DNA of 64,000 nt from Calditrichia bacterium. Its GTDB lineage: Bacteria; Calditrichota; Calditrichia; RBG-13-44-9; J075. Below, piece after piece: positions 8,459-17,245 of the stretch. The notes beneath the pieces are model-generated. The model did no database searches. It worked only from the letters and a program-made list of their open reading frames with translations, and had not been told where the DNA came from. The position numbers were made by a program, and so were the translations under genes. Numbering within the stretch: the first letter of the stretch is position 1; each line of letters opens with the position of its first letter. The stretch is taken from positions 59,966-123,965 of the forward strand of contig JANQRS010000009.1 in the NCBI GenBank assembly GCA_028284445.1, written 5' to 3'.

Positions 8459-10390
8459 ATGTCCGACAAAAATCTGCCCAATACAAATCGCCAATATGTG
8501 ATTGGTACTGCCGGTCATATTGATCATGGTAAAACCGCGCTGGTCAAAGCACTGACCGGTGTGGATACTGATCGCTTGCCGGAAGAACGCTCGCGCGGCA
8601 TTACCATCGATATTGGTTTCGCGCACCTCTCTGAAAACATTACCATCATAGATGTTCCCGGTCATGAGCGCTTGATTCGCAATATGGTTGCCGGCGTCAG
8701 CACCATCGACCTGGTGGTATTTGTCGTTGCCGCAGATGACGGAGTGATGCCGCAAAGCCGCGAGCATCTCGATATCATCAACCTGCTACAGATTCGGCAG
8801 GGGATTTTTGTCATTACCAAGTGCGATCTCGCTGATGAAGACTGGTTGAAACTGGTTGAAGAAGACATCAGGGGATTATTAAAAGATACGCCCTTCAAAG
8901 ATGTGAACATTGTACGGACGTCCGCCACAACCGGAGAGGGCATTGAAGCGCTAAAGGCGCTGATCCTGGAAAAGCTTGCCGCCCTGTCCGCACGACAAGA
9001 CTTTGAAGTATACCGTCAACCGGTAGACCGGGTGTTTTCCGCAAAGGGGTTTGGTACCGTCATCACCGGCACCGTATTGAGCGGTAAGCTGAAATTGGGC
9101 GACACCGTAGAGGTTCAGCCAGGTGGAACGGTTGTGCGAGTTCGCGGGCTACAGACCCATGATAAAGATGTAGAAAAGGTCGATCTTGGCTACCGCGCTG
9201 CGGTCAATCTTGCCGGTGTCGAAAAGGAAGATGTCAGTCGTGGCATGGTTTTGACCCGGCCGGAAAGCTACCAGGCTGTAGAAATTATCAACGCCCGGAT
9301 TCGTGTGCTAAAATCTGCCGCTGCGCCGATCAAAAATAATCAGCGTGTCCGCATTCACATTCACACCGCGGAAACATTTGCACGCATCATTTTTTCCGAT
9401 CGCACAGTGCTGAAGAAAGGCGAAAGCGCATATGCCCAACTTCGCCTTGAAGACAAAATTCATGTGGCCTTCCAGGATCGCTTTATCATCCGTCAATTTT
9501 CTCCCCAGCGGACCCTTGGTGGTGGCCTTGTGTTGCAAACCAATCCCTTCCGCTTCCGCAAAAAATACGCACCAGTGTTTCAGCGCGCCCTGGAGATGCT
9601 GGAAAGTGACGAGCTTGCTGAGCGAATTAATGGTGCGCTCGATCCCTTGAATTGCCTGCCCTTATCTTTATGGCAGCTCAAGTTGGCGACCAACTCGCCC
9701 TTGTCCGAGCTACAGCAAAGCCTGAAAGCCCTGGCGAAATCCGGCTTGATTTTTAGTGAATCAATCGGAGGCAAAACACATTACTTTTCGCGCCAGCAGC
9801 TCGAAACAGTCACAGATCGATTGGTCATTCTGTTGAATCGGTTTCATGAAGCCTATCCCGGACGGGCAGGAATGAGTGAAGCTGAGTTGGCCAGCAGTCT
9901 GGAAAAGCAGTTCACGGCCGAGGCCGTTCGCCGAGCGCTTTCCTACGCTGTTCAGCAGAAAAAACTGGCAAAAGACGATAAAACATTTCGGATGGCGGCA
10001 TTTGCCCCGGAGCTTTCATCCAAAGACTCTGAGACCTACAAAATTTTGATCGAGCGTTACGAGACAGCTTTTTATGCACCGCCAACCTTGAAAGACATGG
10101 CTGGTGAGCTGGATGTTAAAAGCGGAGAGTTCAAGGAACTGATCAAGATTTTACGTACGGAAGGGATATTGATTTCTGTTGCAGAAGGACTGCTATTTCA
10201 TAAATCCGTCATTCCGGCTCTCGAAAAACAAGTGCAGGATTTTTTCGCAGAAAATGAGGAAATGACCGTTGCGCAGTTTAAGGAGCTAACCGGTACAACC
10301 CGCAAACACTCTATTCCATTGTTGACCTACCTGGATCGCAAAGGTGTCACCCAACGCGACGGCGATATTCGCCGCCGCGGGCATAAGTAG
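8459..10390 (+). CDS. selB: Selenocysteine-specific translation elongation factor
   Basis: A 643-residue GTPase that brings Sec-tRNA to in-frame UGA codons. The G domain shows GHIDHGKT (19-26), RGITIDIGF, DVPGHER and TKCD. EF-Tu-like domains 2 and 3 follow to about residue 370. The last 270 residues are winged-helix repeats that read the SECIS hairpin, as in E. coli SelB. It lies 2 bases after selA. No tRNA-Sec or selD was found in this window, so these must be elsewhere. Confidence 0.95.
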   Translation: MSDKNLPNTNRQYVIGTAGHIDHGKTALVKALTGVDTDRLPEERSRGITIDIGFAHLSENITIIDVPGHERLIRNMVAGVSTIDLVVFVVAADDGVMPQSREHLDIINLLQIRQGIFVITKCDLADEDWLKLVEEDIRGLLKDTPFKDVNIVRTSATTGEGIEALKALILEKLAALSARQDFEVYRQPVDRVFSAKGFGTVITGTVLSGKLKLGDTVEVQPGGTVVRVRGLQTHDKDVEKVDLGYRAAVNLAGVEKEDVSRGMVLTRPESYQAVEIINARIRVLKSAAAPIKNNQRVRIHIHTAETFARIIFSDRTVLKKGESAYAQLRLEDKIHVAFQDRFIIRQFSPQRTLGGGLVLQTNPFRFRKKYAPVFQRALEMLESDELAERINGALDPLNCLPLSLWQLKLATNSPLSELQQSLKALAKSGLIFSESIGGKTHYFSRQQLETVTDRLVILLNRFHEAYPGRAGMSEAELASSLEKQFTAEAVRRALSYAVQQKKLAKDDKTFRMAAFAPELSSKDSETYKILIERYETAFYAPPTLKDMAGELDVKSGEFKELIKILRTEGILISVAEGLLFHKSVIPALEKQVQDFFAENEEMTVAQFKELTGTTRKHSIPLLTYLDRKGVTQRDGDIRRRGHK

Positions 10391-10395
10391 ACAGG

Positions 10396-10752
10396 TTATC
10401 CACCCATATTTTCAAAACCACCGCTCATGATTGCCCATCCGAAGATGCCAATATAGGCAACGGTGATCAATAAGGCCAAAGCCAGGGTAATCATCATCCA
10501 CCATTTGGTCATGTTGAAATATTCAGACAGACGCTCAAAGGCAACGGCATAGGTATCCTGATCATTTGTACGAGAGTAACGCAGGAAGTTGTCGGCGCCT
10601 TCCTTCGCTTTTAATCCGCCGATAATCATGGGAATTGCTACGGGAATGTAAACGCAGCTCAGAACCATCAAACCGCCGACGATAAAACTCATAATGCTGA
10701 CGGTTTTCATGTCTTTACATAGCTTTTCAACAGTTGCTGCTGATACTGACAT
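10396..10752 (-). CDS. Small two-TM membrane protein, DUF5362-like
   Basis: A 118-residue protein with TM segments about residues 20-45 (SFIVGGLMVLSCVYIPVAIP) and 82-110, joined by an amphipathic cytoplasmic stretch. The pattern of a GGLKAKEGADNF loop after the first hairpin resembles DUF5362 proteins, tentatively assigned. The ATG at 10752 follows a perfect AGGAGG site. Convergent with selB, 5 bases apart. Function unknown. Confidence 0.7.
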   Translation of the reverse strand: MSVSAATVEKLCKDMKTVSIMSFIVGGLMVLSCVYIPVAIPMIIGGLKAKEGADNFLRYSRTNDQDTYAVAFERLSEYFNMTKWWMMITLALALLITVAYIGIFGWAIMSGGFENMGG

Positions 10753-10791
10753 TTTACTACCTCCTCAGTTAGATAGAATCATTGGCGCATG

Positions 10792-11103
10792 CTATTTTCG
10801 CAGCTCGGCAAGGGTTGCGCCCCAGGACCCGGCCCCGCTTTCATGCCAAAAGCGAACGACATCCGGATGGTCTGCCAGAAGTGAATGAACAATGCGGCGC
10901 AAAACCCCCTTGCCCTTTCCATGGACGATCCGAATCTGATATATTCCCGCCTCACGGCATGCGTAGATATATTCACCAACCACATCTTTCACATCCCGCG
11001 GTTGGAAATAGTGTAAATCCAATTCTCCATCGATTGGAATTTCTGTCGCATCCATATGTAAATATAACACTTTAGCTGCGTATCGCAACTTATCCGGCAA
11101 CAT
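10792..11103 (-). CDS. Smr domain protein
   Basis: A stand-alone Smr domain of about 100 residues. It has the two family signatures: the N-terminal ELDLHYFQPRDV (LDLH) and the HGKGKGVLR loop (HGxGxG), as found in the C-terminus of MutS2. Smr domains nick or bind nucleic acids; the role of this short form is unknown. It could start at ATG 11103 or at ATG 11055 (MDATEIPIDG); neither has a strong ribosome-binding site. It is upstream of the small membrane protein on the same strand and may be cotranscribed with it. The 294 bases between it and the divergent protease gene show no feature. Confidence 0.82.
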   Translation of the reverse strand: MLPDKLRYAAKVLYLHMDATEIPIDGELDLHYFQPRDVKDVVGEYIYACREAGIYQIRIVHGKGKGVLRRIVHSLLADHPDVVRFWHESGAGSWGATLAELRK

Positions 11104-11397
11104 TCTGTTCGCGAAGAGATTTTTATTTTATCCAACTGAAGTATTGTCATTTAGCGCCGACAATCTGCTCAGGACAAACAAGCGATTTGATTGAAGAAAG
11201 CATGGTGGTTGGGACCCTTTCCATACAATTGTCTTTGATCCAAAATTCTAAACTCTTTGCAGGAATGAGAGAAAACGGCCGACAGGTATTGTCACCGATT
11301 GATGAGTTGCTGTTTAGCGATGGCAAGTCGTGATACGAATTGGGGTTTGTGAGTCCTTCACTTCATATCAAAATCGGATTATTTCACGGATGACGGG

Positions 11398-13542
11398 ATG
11401 GACGCTTTTCGTATTAGGATCGTATTTTTATTGCTGCTGACTTTTGCATCAGCACAATCAATAGAGAAACTCGAGTGCGGACTCACCAGCGAAGATGCCT
11501 ATAAAAGCAGTGGACGCGGCGGTTTATACATGACCGAAGCCGGCGAAGTGCGTGCCCTGGTTGTTTTTGTTCAGTTCCACGGTGACCAGAGCCATCCGTC
11601 CAGTAACCACTGGCCGCCAGGTCAAGACGCGCTTTTCAGCAATGACGTTCTTGATGCAGATGCACAGGTTCTTTCAACCGATCAAAATCTCACCCACTAT
11701 TTCCGGGAAATGTCTCTCGGACATCTGACAATTGTTGGCGATGCCGTCAATGTGACACTTGACCAAACATTGCAGTGGTATCTGGACAATGGCCGCACCT
11801 ATGGCCATGCCAGTCGCGATGCATTGGCAAAACTGGATGCCAGCGTTAATTTTACAGACTACGACAACTGGACGTTTGGGGTCCAATCTCACCAGGCCGG
11901 TGCCGATGGAATTGTTGATTTGGTCATCATGATTTACCGTGAAAACCTGCCCCATTCATTTCACCCGGGAAACGGCGCCGCCAGCCTTGGTTTTGGAGAT
12001 CCCTTACTAGAAGTAGATAACGGCGCTGTAAAGATCAAAGGCAATTTCCCGGGATCGGGTGTTTCCATCGAAAAAGGATCATATGGGCGGCGTACGGATA
12101 TCTACGCTCATGAAATTGGCCATTTGCTGCTTGGTGGCAGGCATCCGGACTATCATAATGATGGCTCGGGATATGGATTCTGGGGTCTGCTTTTTGCCAA
12201 TAGCAGTCTCGTTAATGCTGTTGATCGATACTGGTTAAAATGGCAGGAATTTCATGAGATGAATGCGCCGGTCTCTGAGGATGTTATTGTCAACGATTTT
12301 TTGAGCGGCGGCGCCGCGCTGCGGATTGATCTGGCCGGTGCGCCCAACGAAGCATTTATTGTGGAAAATCACCAGCAAGTACTTCCGTTCGACAACGCCA
12401 TTAATCAAAATGGTGATGACAAGGGCCTTTACATTTATCATATTCGCGGCACAGATGCCTTTCCGGATTTTGATTTGGAGGTCGCCGAAGGACAGTTTAA
12501 CTGGATAAATCCGTATTGGATACAGAACCCCTGGAATCCCGCTAATCCACAGGACTCGATTCCGGTATTTACCCGCGAGCGGCCAAATCGCCTTGGTCTG
12601 GATAGCCGCGATGCCATTCCCACAAGCAAAATGGATGATGAGGGGCAGCAAATACAGTATAAAATTTACGTGACGGATGATGAACCGGACGGCATCTGGC
12701 AGCGAAACCGGTTGGTTTTCGGCTCCGAATTTGAAGCCTTCGACATTGATAGAAATATCGTTTTTTCTCCATGGAGCAATCCATCCTCCGCTATTTGGAA
12801 TAATATCGCCGACAGCAATCGCTCCATCGAAATTCTCGATAAGCATGTAATTGATGTCTATACCGGGGAAGCGGCATACACTTTGAGGATTCGGGGCAGC
12901 AAACATGAAGATGCGCCTCCTGGCAACCCGCTGCTTCTGGCTGCGCGGCAAAACGGGAGCTCCGAACGAGCTGGCATTCGCATTTCCTGGGCGGCTAATC
13001 TGGAACCGGATGTGCTCGGATATCAAGTCTATCGTCAGTTGGGCACTGAGGAAGGTCTACAGCTGCTAACGCCGGAGCTACTGGCAGATACGATTCTTAT
13101 TCAATCAGACTTGCGGTATGATCCGCAGAGCACAACGTTTTGCACATTCTACGTCCAGGCAGTGGATGAGCAGCAGCAGGTCTCCAATTTCTCAAATCCG
13201 ATATGCATTCCCGTGGACTTATTGGTCAATACAGAACGCGAAATCGATGCCACATTACCTGATACCGATATACAGCTTTCAGCAAACTATCCCAATCCGT
13301 TCAACCCGCAAACCACGATAGAATTTCAACTGCTCTATTCCAGAGAGATTCAGCTTAAAATCTACAATGCCCGCGGCCAATTTCTGAAAATCCTGGCCGG
13401 CGGCCGCTATGCCGCCGGGACGCACAAAATCATCTGGGATGGTACGGATGCGAACGGAGAGGCTTCGGCATCGGGCATCTATTTTTATGTTCTGCAAGCA
13501 GGCCAGGAAGTCTATTCCAGGCGCATGCTACTCCTGCGTTAA
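11398..13542 (+). CDS. Secreted M6-like metalloprotease with C-terminal sorting domain
   Basis: A 714-residue secreted protein. An N-terminal signal peptide (FLLLLTFASA) is followed by a metalloprotease domain of the immune-inhibitor-A/M6 type, with the zinc motif HEIGHLLLGGRH (His238, Glu239, His242) and the usual preceding YLRE-like segment. A fibronectin-like segment is seen at about 515-600. The C-terminus (about 625-714) is a FlgD-like/type IX sorting domain beginning NYPNPFNPQTTIEF and ending YSRRMLLLR. Such domains direct export across the outer membrane in FCB bacteria. ATG 11398 has only a weak upstream site. Confidence 0.85.
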   Translation: MDAFRIRIVFLLLLTFASAQSIEKLECGLTSEDAYKSSGRGGLYMTEAGEVRALVVFVQFHGDQSHPSSNHWPPGQDALFSNDVLDADAQVLSTDQNLTHYFREMSLGHLTIVGDAVNVTLDQTLQWYLDNGRTYGHASRDALAKLDASVNFTDYDNWTFGVQSHQAGADGIVDLVIMIYRENLPHSFHPGNGAASLGFGDPLLEVDNGAVKIKGNFPGSGVSIEKGSYGRRTDIYAHEIGHLLLGGRHPDYHNDGSGYGFWGLLFANSSLVNAVDRYWLKWQEFHEMNAPVSEDVIVNDFLSGGAALRIDLAGAPNEAFIVENHQQVLPFDNAINQNGDDKGLYIYHIRGTDAFPDFDLEVAEGQFNWINPYWIQNPWNPANPQDSIPVFTRERPNRLGLDSRDAIPTSKMDDEGQQIQYKIYVTDDEPDGIWQRNRLVFGSEFEAFDIDRNIVFSPWSNPSSAIWNNIADSNRSIEILDKHVIDVYTGEAAYTLRIRGSKHEDAPPGNPLLLAARQNGSSERAGIRISWAANLEPDVLGYQVYRQLGTEEGLQLLTPELLADTILIQSDLRYDPQSTTFCTFYVQAVDEQQQVSNFSNPICIPVDLLVNTEREIDATLPDTDIQLSANYPNPFNPQTTIEFQLLYSREIQLKIYNARGQFLKILAGGRYAAGTHKIIWDGTDANGEASASGIYFYVLQAGQEVYSRRMLLLR

Positions 13543-13650
13543 CTACTTGTCGCTATAGTTGCAAAAATGTACTCGAATCGATATCTTGTAGCGCTTTAAG
13601 GTGCGAGGGGCCAATTTCGATTTGTATCAGCATTTTTGGAGGAAGTATCT

Positions 13651-14070
13651 ATGGCGTCAGGAAACATGAATATGTTGGGGATGGTTTTGCGGTTTTTGGG
13701 CGGATTTGCGCTTATCGCCGCAACGTATAATCCGGAAGGTCAATCTTATTATCACTGGGTCAAGGGCAACCTGACCAGTCCAAGCGCCCTTATGGCATTT
13801 GTTGGTGTCATACTCATCATCGGCTACACCGTTTTTCTGCGCGCCACCATGCGCTCCCTCGGATCCTGGGGCATCTTGCTGGCCTTTGCCTTCTTCGGCA
13901 CCTTGCTCTGGCTTTTGATTGAGCAGAATATTGTTCCGGCCAACAGCAAACGTGCAATTTCCTATATCATTATGCTGATTTTGGCTGGTATTATGTCCAT
14001 CGGCATGTCTTGGTCGCATATCCGTGCCCGCCTGAGCGGTCAAGCGGACGTCGGCGATCTGGAAGAATAG
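13651..14070 (+). CDS. Four-TM membrane protein, possibly DUF6524
   Basis: A 139-residue protein with four hydrophobic segments (about 7-25, 42-60, 70-90, 100-122) and a short charged C-terminus. The phrase LIAATYNPEGQSYYHWV just after the first helix is a distinctive family-like motif, which I associate tentatively with DUF6524. Start ATG 13651 follows GGAGGA. Convergent with the lipoprotein gene, 4 bases away. No function can be assigned. Confidence 0.72.
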   Translation: MASGNMNMLGMVLRFLGGFALIAATYNPEGQSYYHWVKGNLTSPSALMAFVGVILIIGYTVFLRATMRSLGSWGILLAFAFFGTLLWLLIEQNIVPANSKRAISYIIMLILAGIMSIGMSWSHIRARLSGQADVGDLEE

Positions 14071-14074
14071 CGGC

Positions 14075-14527
14075 TTATAAGCGCCAAACTGCGACTTCTT
14101 TCAAGTCATGATTCCAGTAGAAATGAAAGGAGTCGCACATGTTATCTGCCAGCCGAATTCCCTTACAGGTATCTGATGGCTGATAGCCTGATAATGGTTC
14201 TTCAAAAAGCCCTGCTGTTTCCTCAGTTAGATCTTCGATTGACGCGGTAATCTCGTCGCCACAAAATCCGACCATATTATCTGAATTCCGCAAACGAATA
14301 TCAAAACGGCTGGTATCCATTCCGCCGTTTTCGTTGGAGATCAAAAAGGCAGCGATATAATGTGAATCCGTCGTCTCGCCGATAAAGCGATCCGGGATAT
14401 CATCGCAGTTAAAGTTGACGGCAATACCCGGTAGTTCCTCTTGCATTGATTGTTTATCACCGCCGCAGCTTGTCCACAGGCACAAGACCAAAATCAATCC
14501 TCCAAATCTCCAAGATGCGTTCTTCAT
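14075..14527 (-). CDS. Putative lipoprotein, unknown
   Basis: A 150-residue protein with a lipoprotein-type signal (FGGLILVLCLWTSC, Cys21) and an acidic mature part. Cysteine pairs (FNCDDIPD, GFCGDE, DTCKG, DNMCDS) suggest disulphides in the periplasm. The start at 14527 is chosen because GGGAG lies 8 bases upstream and it places the hydrophobic core correctly; a longer frame exists but would bury the signal. No family recognised. Confidence 0.62.
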   Translation of the reverse strand: MKNASWRFGGLILVLCLWTSCGGDKQSMQEELPGIAVNFNCDDIPDRFIGETTDSHYIAAFLISNENGGMDTSRFDIRLRNSDNMVGFCGDEITASIEDLTEETAGLFEEPLSGYQPSDTCKGIRLADNMCDSFHFYWNHDLKEVAVWRL

Positions 14528-14673
14528 TCCGTATCTCCCGTCTCGATTCAACATTCGTCGCTTTTATGGTCTCAAAAACTTAAGTAATTGCCAAATTTGC
14601 TGAATATAACGATAGGTGAATTATTCGCAAAGCCGCGGGTGAGGCAAATTTATTGTGACTTAGGAGAAATTGT

Positions 14674-16122
14674 ATGCAAACCGGCCTGATCTTTTTCGAG
14701 AAACTGACCCGGGAAGATATTGAGTGGACCTTTAATAATGGAAGTGAACTGGATTTGTCTCCTGAAACAATGCTCCTGGCTGAAAACGAGCCGGTGGAAA
14801 ATTTCTACGTCATATTGCAGGGGATCTTGCGAGTTGTTGTTGGGAAAAAGACTGTTGAAAATTTGGGAACCCTGGGACCAGGCGATGTTATCGGTGAAAT
14901 AAGCCTCTTGAACAATGGCAACGCGCCGGCAACGATCAAGGCAAGCGAGCAGGCGAAGGTGCTAGTTTTGCCGCATAGCGTTCTGGAACAAAAAATTGCT
15001 GAAGATGATGCTTTTTCCGGACGTTTTTATCGGGCGCTGGCGCGCATACTTTCCTATCAGCTGCGTGATACCAATCGCCGAATGGGGCAGATCAAGCGTA
15101 TGCGCGGTGAGCGTCCCGCAGAATCGAGCCCGCGGCGGTTGCTCGCAGAAGCTATTCGCAAGCTCAAGTCACAATTTCAGGCGGTTGCGGAGCAATCAAC
15201 GGAAAGCGATGCGCCCCTACCGGAAGGATCGATCACTGCCTTACGTCGTCAAATTTCCCACTTCATCCTGCTTCTGAACCGCTACCTTGGCCCAAAGGAA
15301 CCGGAGAACCAGGTTATCAAAGATGAACTGGGCCGCTGGATGCACCGGGAGATGTTGCCCTTCCTGTTGATGACGGAAAATGGTGGCCGTTGGTACAGCA
15401 AGCCTCGCGGCTATGCCGGAGATTATCTAACAATCGGTGGTATTTATGATAATCTGGCATCTGGTATCGGCAAGCTTGGGCCATTGCTGGATCACTGCTT
15501 TCTCGATATTTCAGCCGCACGCGCCATTCGAAATCGACGCCAGTTTTTAGCAGAAGAAATTCTGAAGACCGCACTGTCCAGAAAGGGAGACATTGTGCGC
15601 GTCACCGGACTGGGTTGTGCGCCCGCGCATGAAGTTTTTGACAGCTACGAAGCGTACCCCGAAGAGTGCCTGAATATGCAAACAACGCTTATTGACATTG
15701 ATCAGCTGGCAGTGGATTTCGTCGAAGAAAAGGCTGCTGCTGATGGTGTTGATGACCGGATTACCGTGATAAACAGCAACCTCGTTTACCTTATCAGCGG
15801 GAACAATGAAGTCGATCTAATGCCACAAGACCTGATTTACTGCAGCGGTCTGGCAGATTATCTGACGGACAACTATGTTGTCATGCTGTTAAACTATATT
15901 CACAAGCATTTGCGTCCGGGAGGCAAGGTAATTATCAGCAATATGCACACCAGCAACTCCTGTAAAGCATTTATGGATTATGTCCTGGACTGGCATCTGA
16001 TTCACCGGAATGAAGACGAGCTTGGTAGACTCTTCCTCGCCTCCAATTTCGGGCAGCGCTGCGAAAATATTCGCTTTGAAGCTGAACATATCAATATGTT
16101 TGCCAGTTGCATCAAGACCTGA
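14674..16122 (+). CDS. Cyclic-nucleotide-binding domain fused to a SAM-dependent methyltransferase-like domain
   Basis: A 482-residue cytosolic protein. Residues 1-130 are a Crp-like cNMP-binding barrel (ENFYVILQGILRV, GPGDVIGEISLLN) without a helix-turn-helix. After a charged linker, the C-terminal half has a Rossmann methyltransferase fold (VRVTGLGCAPAHEVF, acidic TTLIDIDQLAVDF, LRPGGKVIISNMH) and the motif WYSKPRGYAGDY. That motif recalls proteins annotated as 3-hydroxypalmitic-acid methyl ester (PhcB-like) synthases. If this holds, a second messenger may gate synthesis of a methylated signal. Substrate is inferred only. AGGAG precedes the ATG. Its end overlaps the convergent hydrolase gene by 11 bases. 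Confidence 0.75.
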   Translation: MQTGLIFFEKLTREDIEWTFNNGSELDLSPETMLLAENEPVENFYVILQGILRVVVGKKTVENLGTLGPGDVIGEISLLNNGNAPATIKASEQAKVLVLPHSVLEQKIAEDDAFSGRFYRALARILSYQLRDTNRRMGQIKRMRGERPAESSPRRLLAEAIRKLKSQFQAVAEQSTESDAPLPEGSITALRRQISHFILLLNRYLGPKEPENQVIKDELGRWMHREMLPFLLMTENGGRWYSKPRGYAGDYLTIGGIYDNLASGIGKLGPLLDHCFLDISAARAIRNRRQFLAEEILKTALSRKGDIVRVTGLGCAPAHEVFDSYEAYPEECLNMQTTLIDIDQLAVDFVEEKAAADGVDDRITVINSNLVYLISGNNEVDLMPQDLIYCSGLADYLTDNYVVMLLNYIHKHLRPGGKVIISNMHTSNSCKAFMDYVLDWHLIHRNEDELGRLFLASNFGQRCENIRFEAEHINMFASCIKT

Positions 16123-17029
16123 TTCGGGCAACAAATGCCACAATTGCCTGCCTGAGTGAATCTCCGCCAAGCGTGAACATTGTTGCATGGCCAGCCCCTT
16201 CGATGCGGTAGAATTGCTTTTCTGTATCGATGTTTTTGTAAAGGTCCTCAGCCGCGCTGAATGGGACATACCAATCTGCCGTACCGTGCGAAAGAAATAC
16301 CGGACATTGCACTTTGCGAATCATCTTTTTGGCAGAAGCATCACTGGTTCGAAATTTAGCAATTTGCTCCGCCTTGCGAATCGTTCGATCTCTCCAGAAT
16401 TTTGGCAACATCCGCGCCTGATAAGCAATCATCTCTTCGAGGTCCGCAAAGGCTGCTACGGTTACCAGGCCGTCAACGCGTTCATCTTGTGCAGCGGCCG
16501 CAATAGCGACCGTGCCGCCGGCGGATGCGCCCAACAGGATGATCTGTTTTGAGATGGCATCTTTCTGCTCTTCCAGGTAGTCGATAACCGCACTCACATC
16601 GCGCCATTCATGATAGCCATAGGTAAAAAACTCACCACCGCTTTCCCCGTGACTGCGCATATCAAAATAGGCCATGTTAAATCCCAATTCGTAAAACGGT
16701 AAGGTAAATGCCAGCATATCCTCACGGGTCCGGCCAAGTGTATGCAAAACAATCATCGTTGGGCAAGCAGTATCCGAGCGGGCCTTGATATACCATCCGG
16801 CAATTTCAATCCCGTCGCTGGTTTTCGTCAGGAAGGTTTCGGGCTGAATTTGATAGTCGTTGAAAATTTCCGGTTGTGGATGTACGTCAAAATTGTGATG
16901 GCTCAAGAGCATATAAGGCAACCAGTTGTCCACAACGACAACCAGCACGGCCGCAAGGCCAGCTAATATGATCGCAATCTTAAGAAATCGTCTTTTTCCG
17001 CTTCCGGCAGGCATCGGTTTTTCTCCCAT
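16112..17029 (-). CDS. Membrane-anchored alpha/beta hydrolase
   Basis: A 305-residue protein. A TM anchor (about 15-36) puts the domain in the periplasm. The alpha/beta-hydrolase core has MRSHGESGG, the nucleophile elbow GASAGG, the acid in SHGTADWYVPF and the histidine in GAGHATMF, giving a complete Ser-Asp-His triad. It is like the BAAT/FrsA-like or YfhR-type esterases of unknown substrate. The start at 17029 is chosen for the GGAG site just upstream; a longer frame reaches into a repeat-rich intergenic region. Confidence 0.82.
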   Translation of the reverse strand: MGEKPMPAGSGKRRFLKIAIILAGLAAVLVVVVDNWLPYMLLSHHNFDVHPQPEIFNDYQIQPETFLTKTSDGIEIAGWYIKARSDTACPTMIVLHTLGRTREDMLAFTLPFYELGFNMAYFDMRSHGESGGEFFTYGYHEWRDVSAVIDYLEEQKDAISKQIILLGASAGGTVAIAAAAQDERVDGLVTVAAFADLEEMIAYQARMLPKFWRDRTIRKAEQIAKFRTSDASAKKMIRKVQCPVFLSHGTADWYVPFSAAEDLYKNIDTEKQFYRIEGAGHATMFTLGGDSLRQAIVAFVARIRS

Positions 17030-17082
17030 TATCTCCGTATAGCAGATTAGACAGTCAAGGAGGTGTTTTGTTGCAGGGCATT

Positions 17083-17155
17083 GAGCGTTGAGCGTTGAGC
17101 GAATAAACAAAAAACGTATTGACCTTTCAACGTTTTAACCAATCAACGATTTAAG
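17083..17155. repeat. Degenerate short-word repeats
   Basis: GTTGAGC-type words recur three times at 17083-17101 and are followed by CAACGTTTT and CAACGATTT words near 17129-17152. Low-complexity intergenic sequence of the kind also seen near 58.2 kb. Confidence 0.5.
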
Positions 17156-17245
17156 CAATTTCCAGATTTCCAAATTTCCTGTATATTTGATTCAATGCAC
17201 TGAAATGAAGCAACTGCCTTTTGGGGTATAGCTGGAGGACTATCC

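Noticed and set aside
12235..13026. 263-codon open frame opposite the M6-like protease gene
   Set aside because: Antisense to a clear secreted protease; no start signal or family features.
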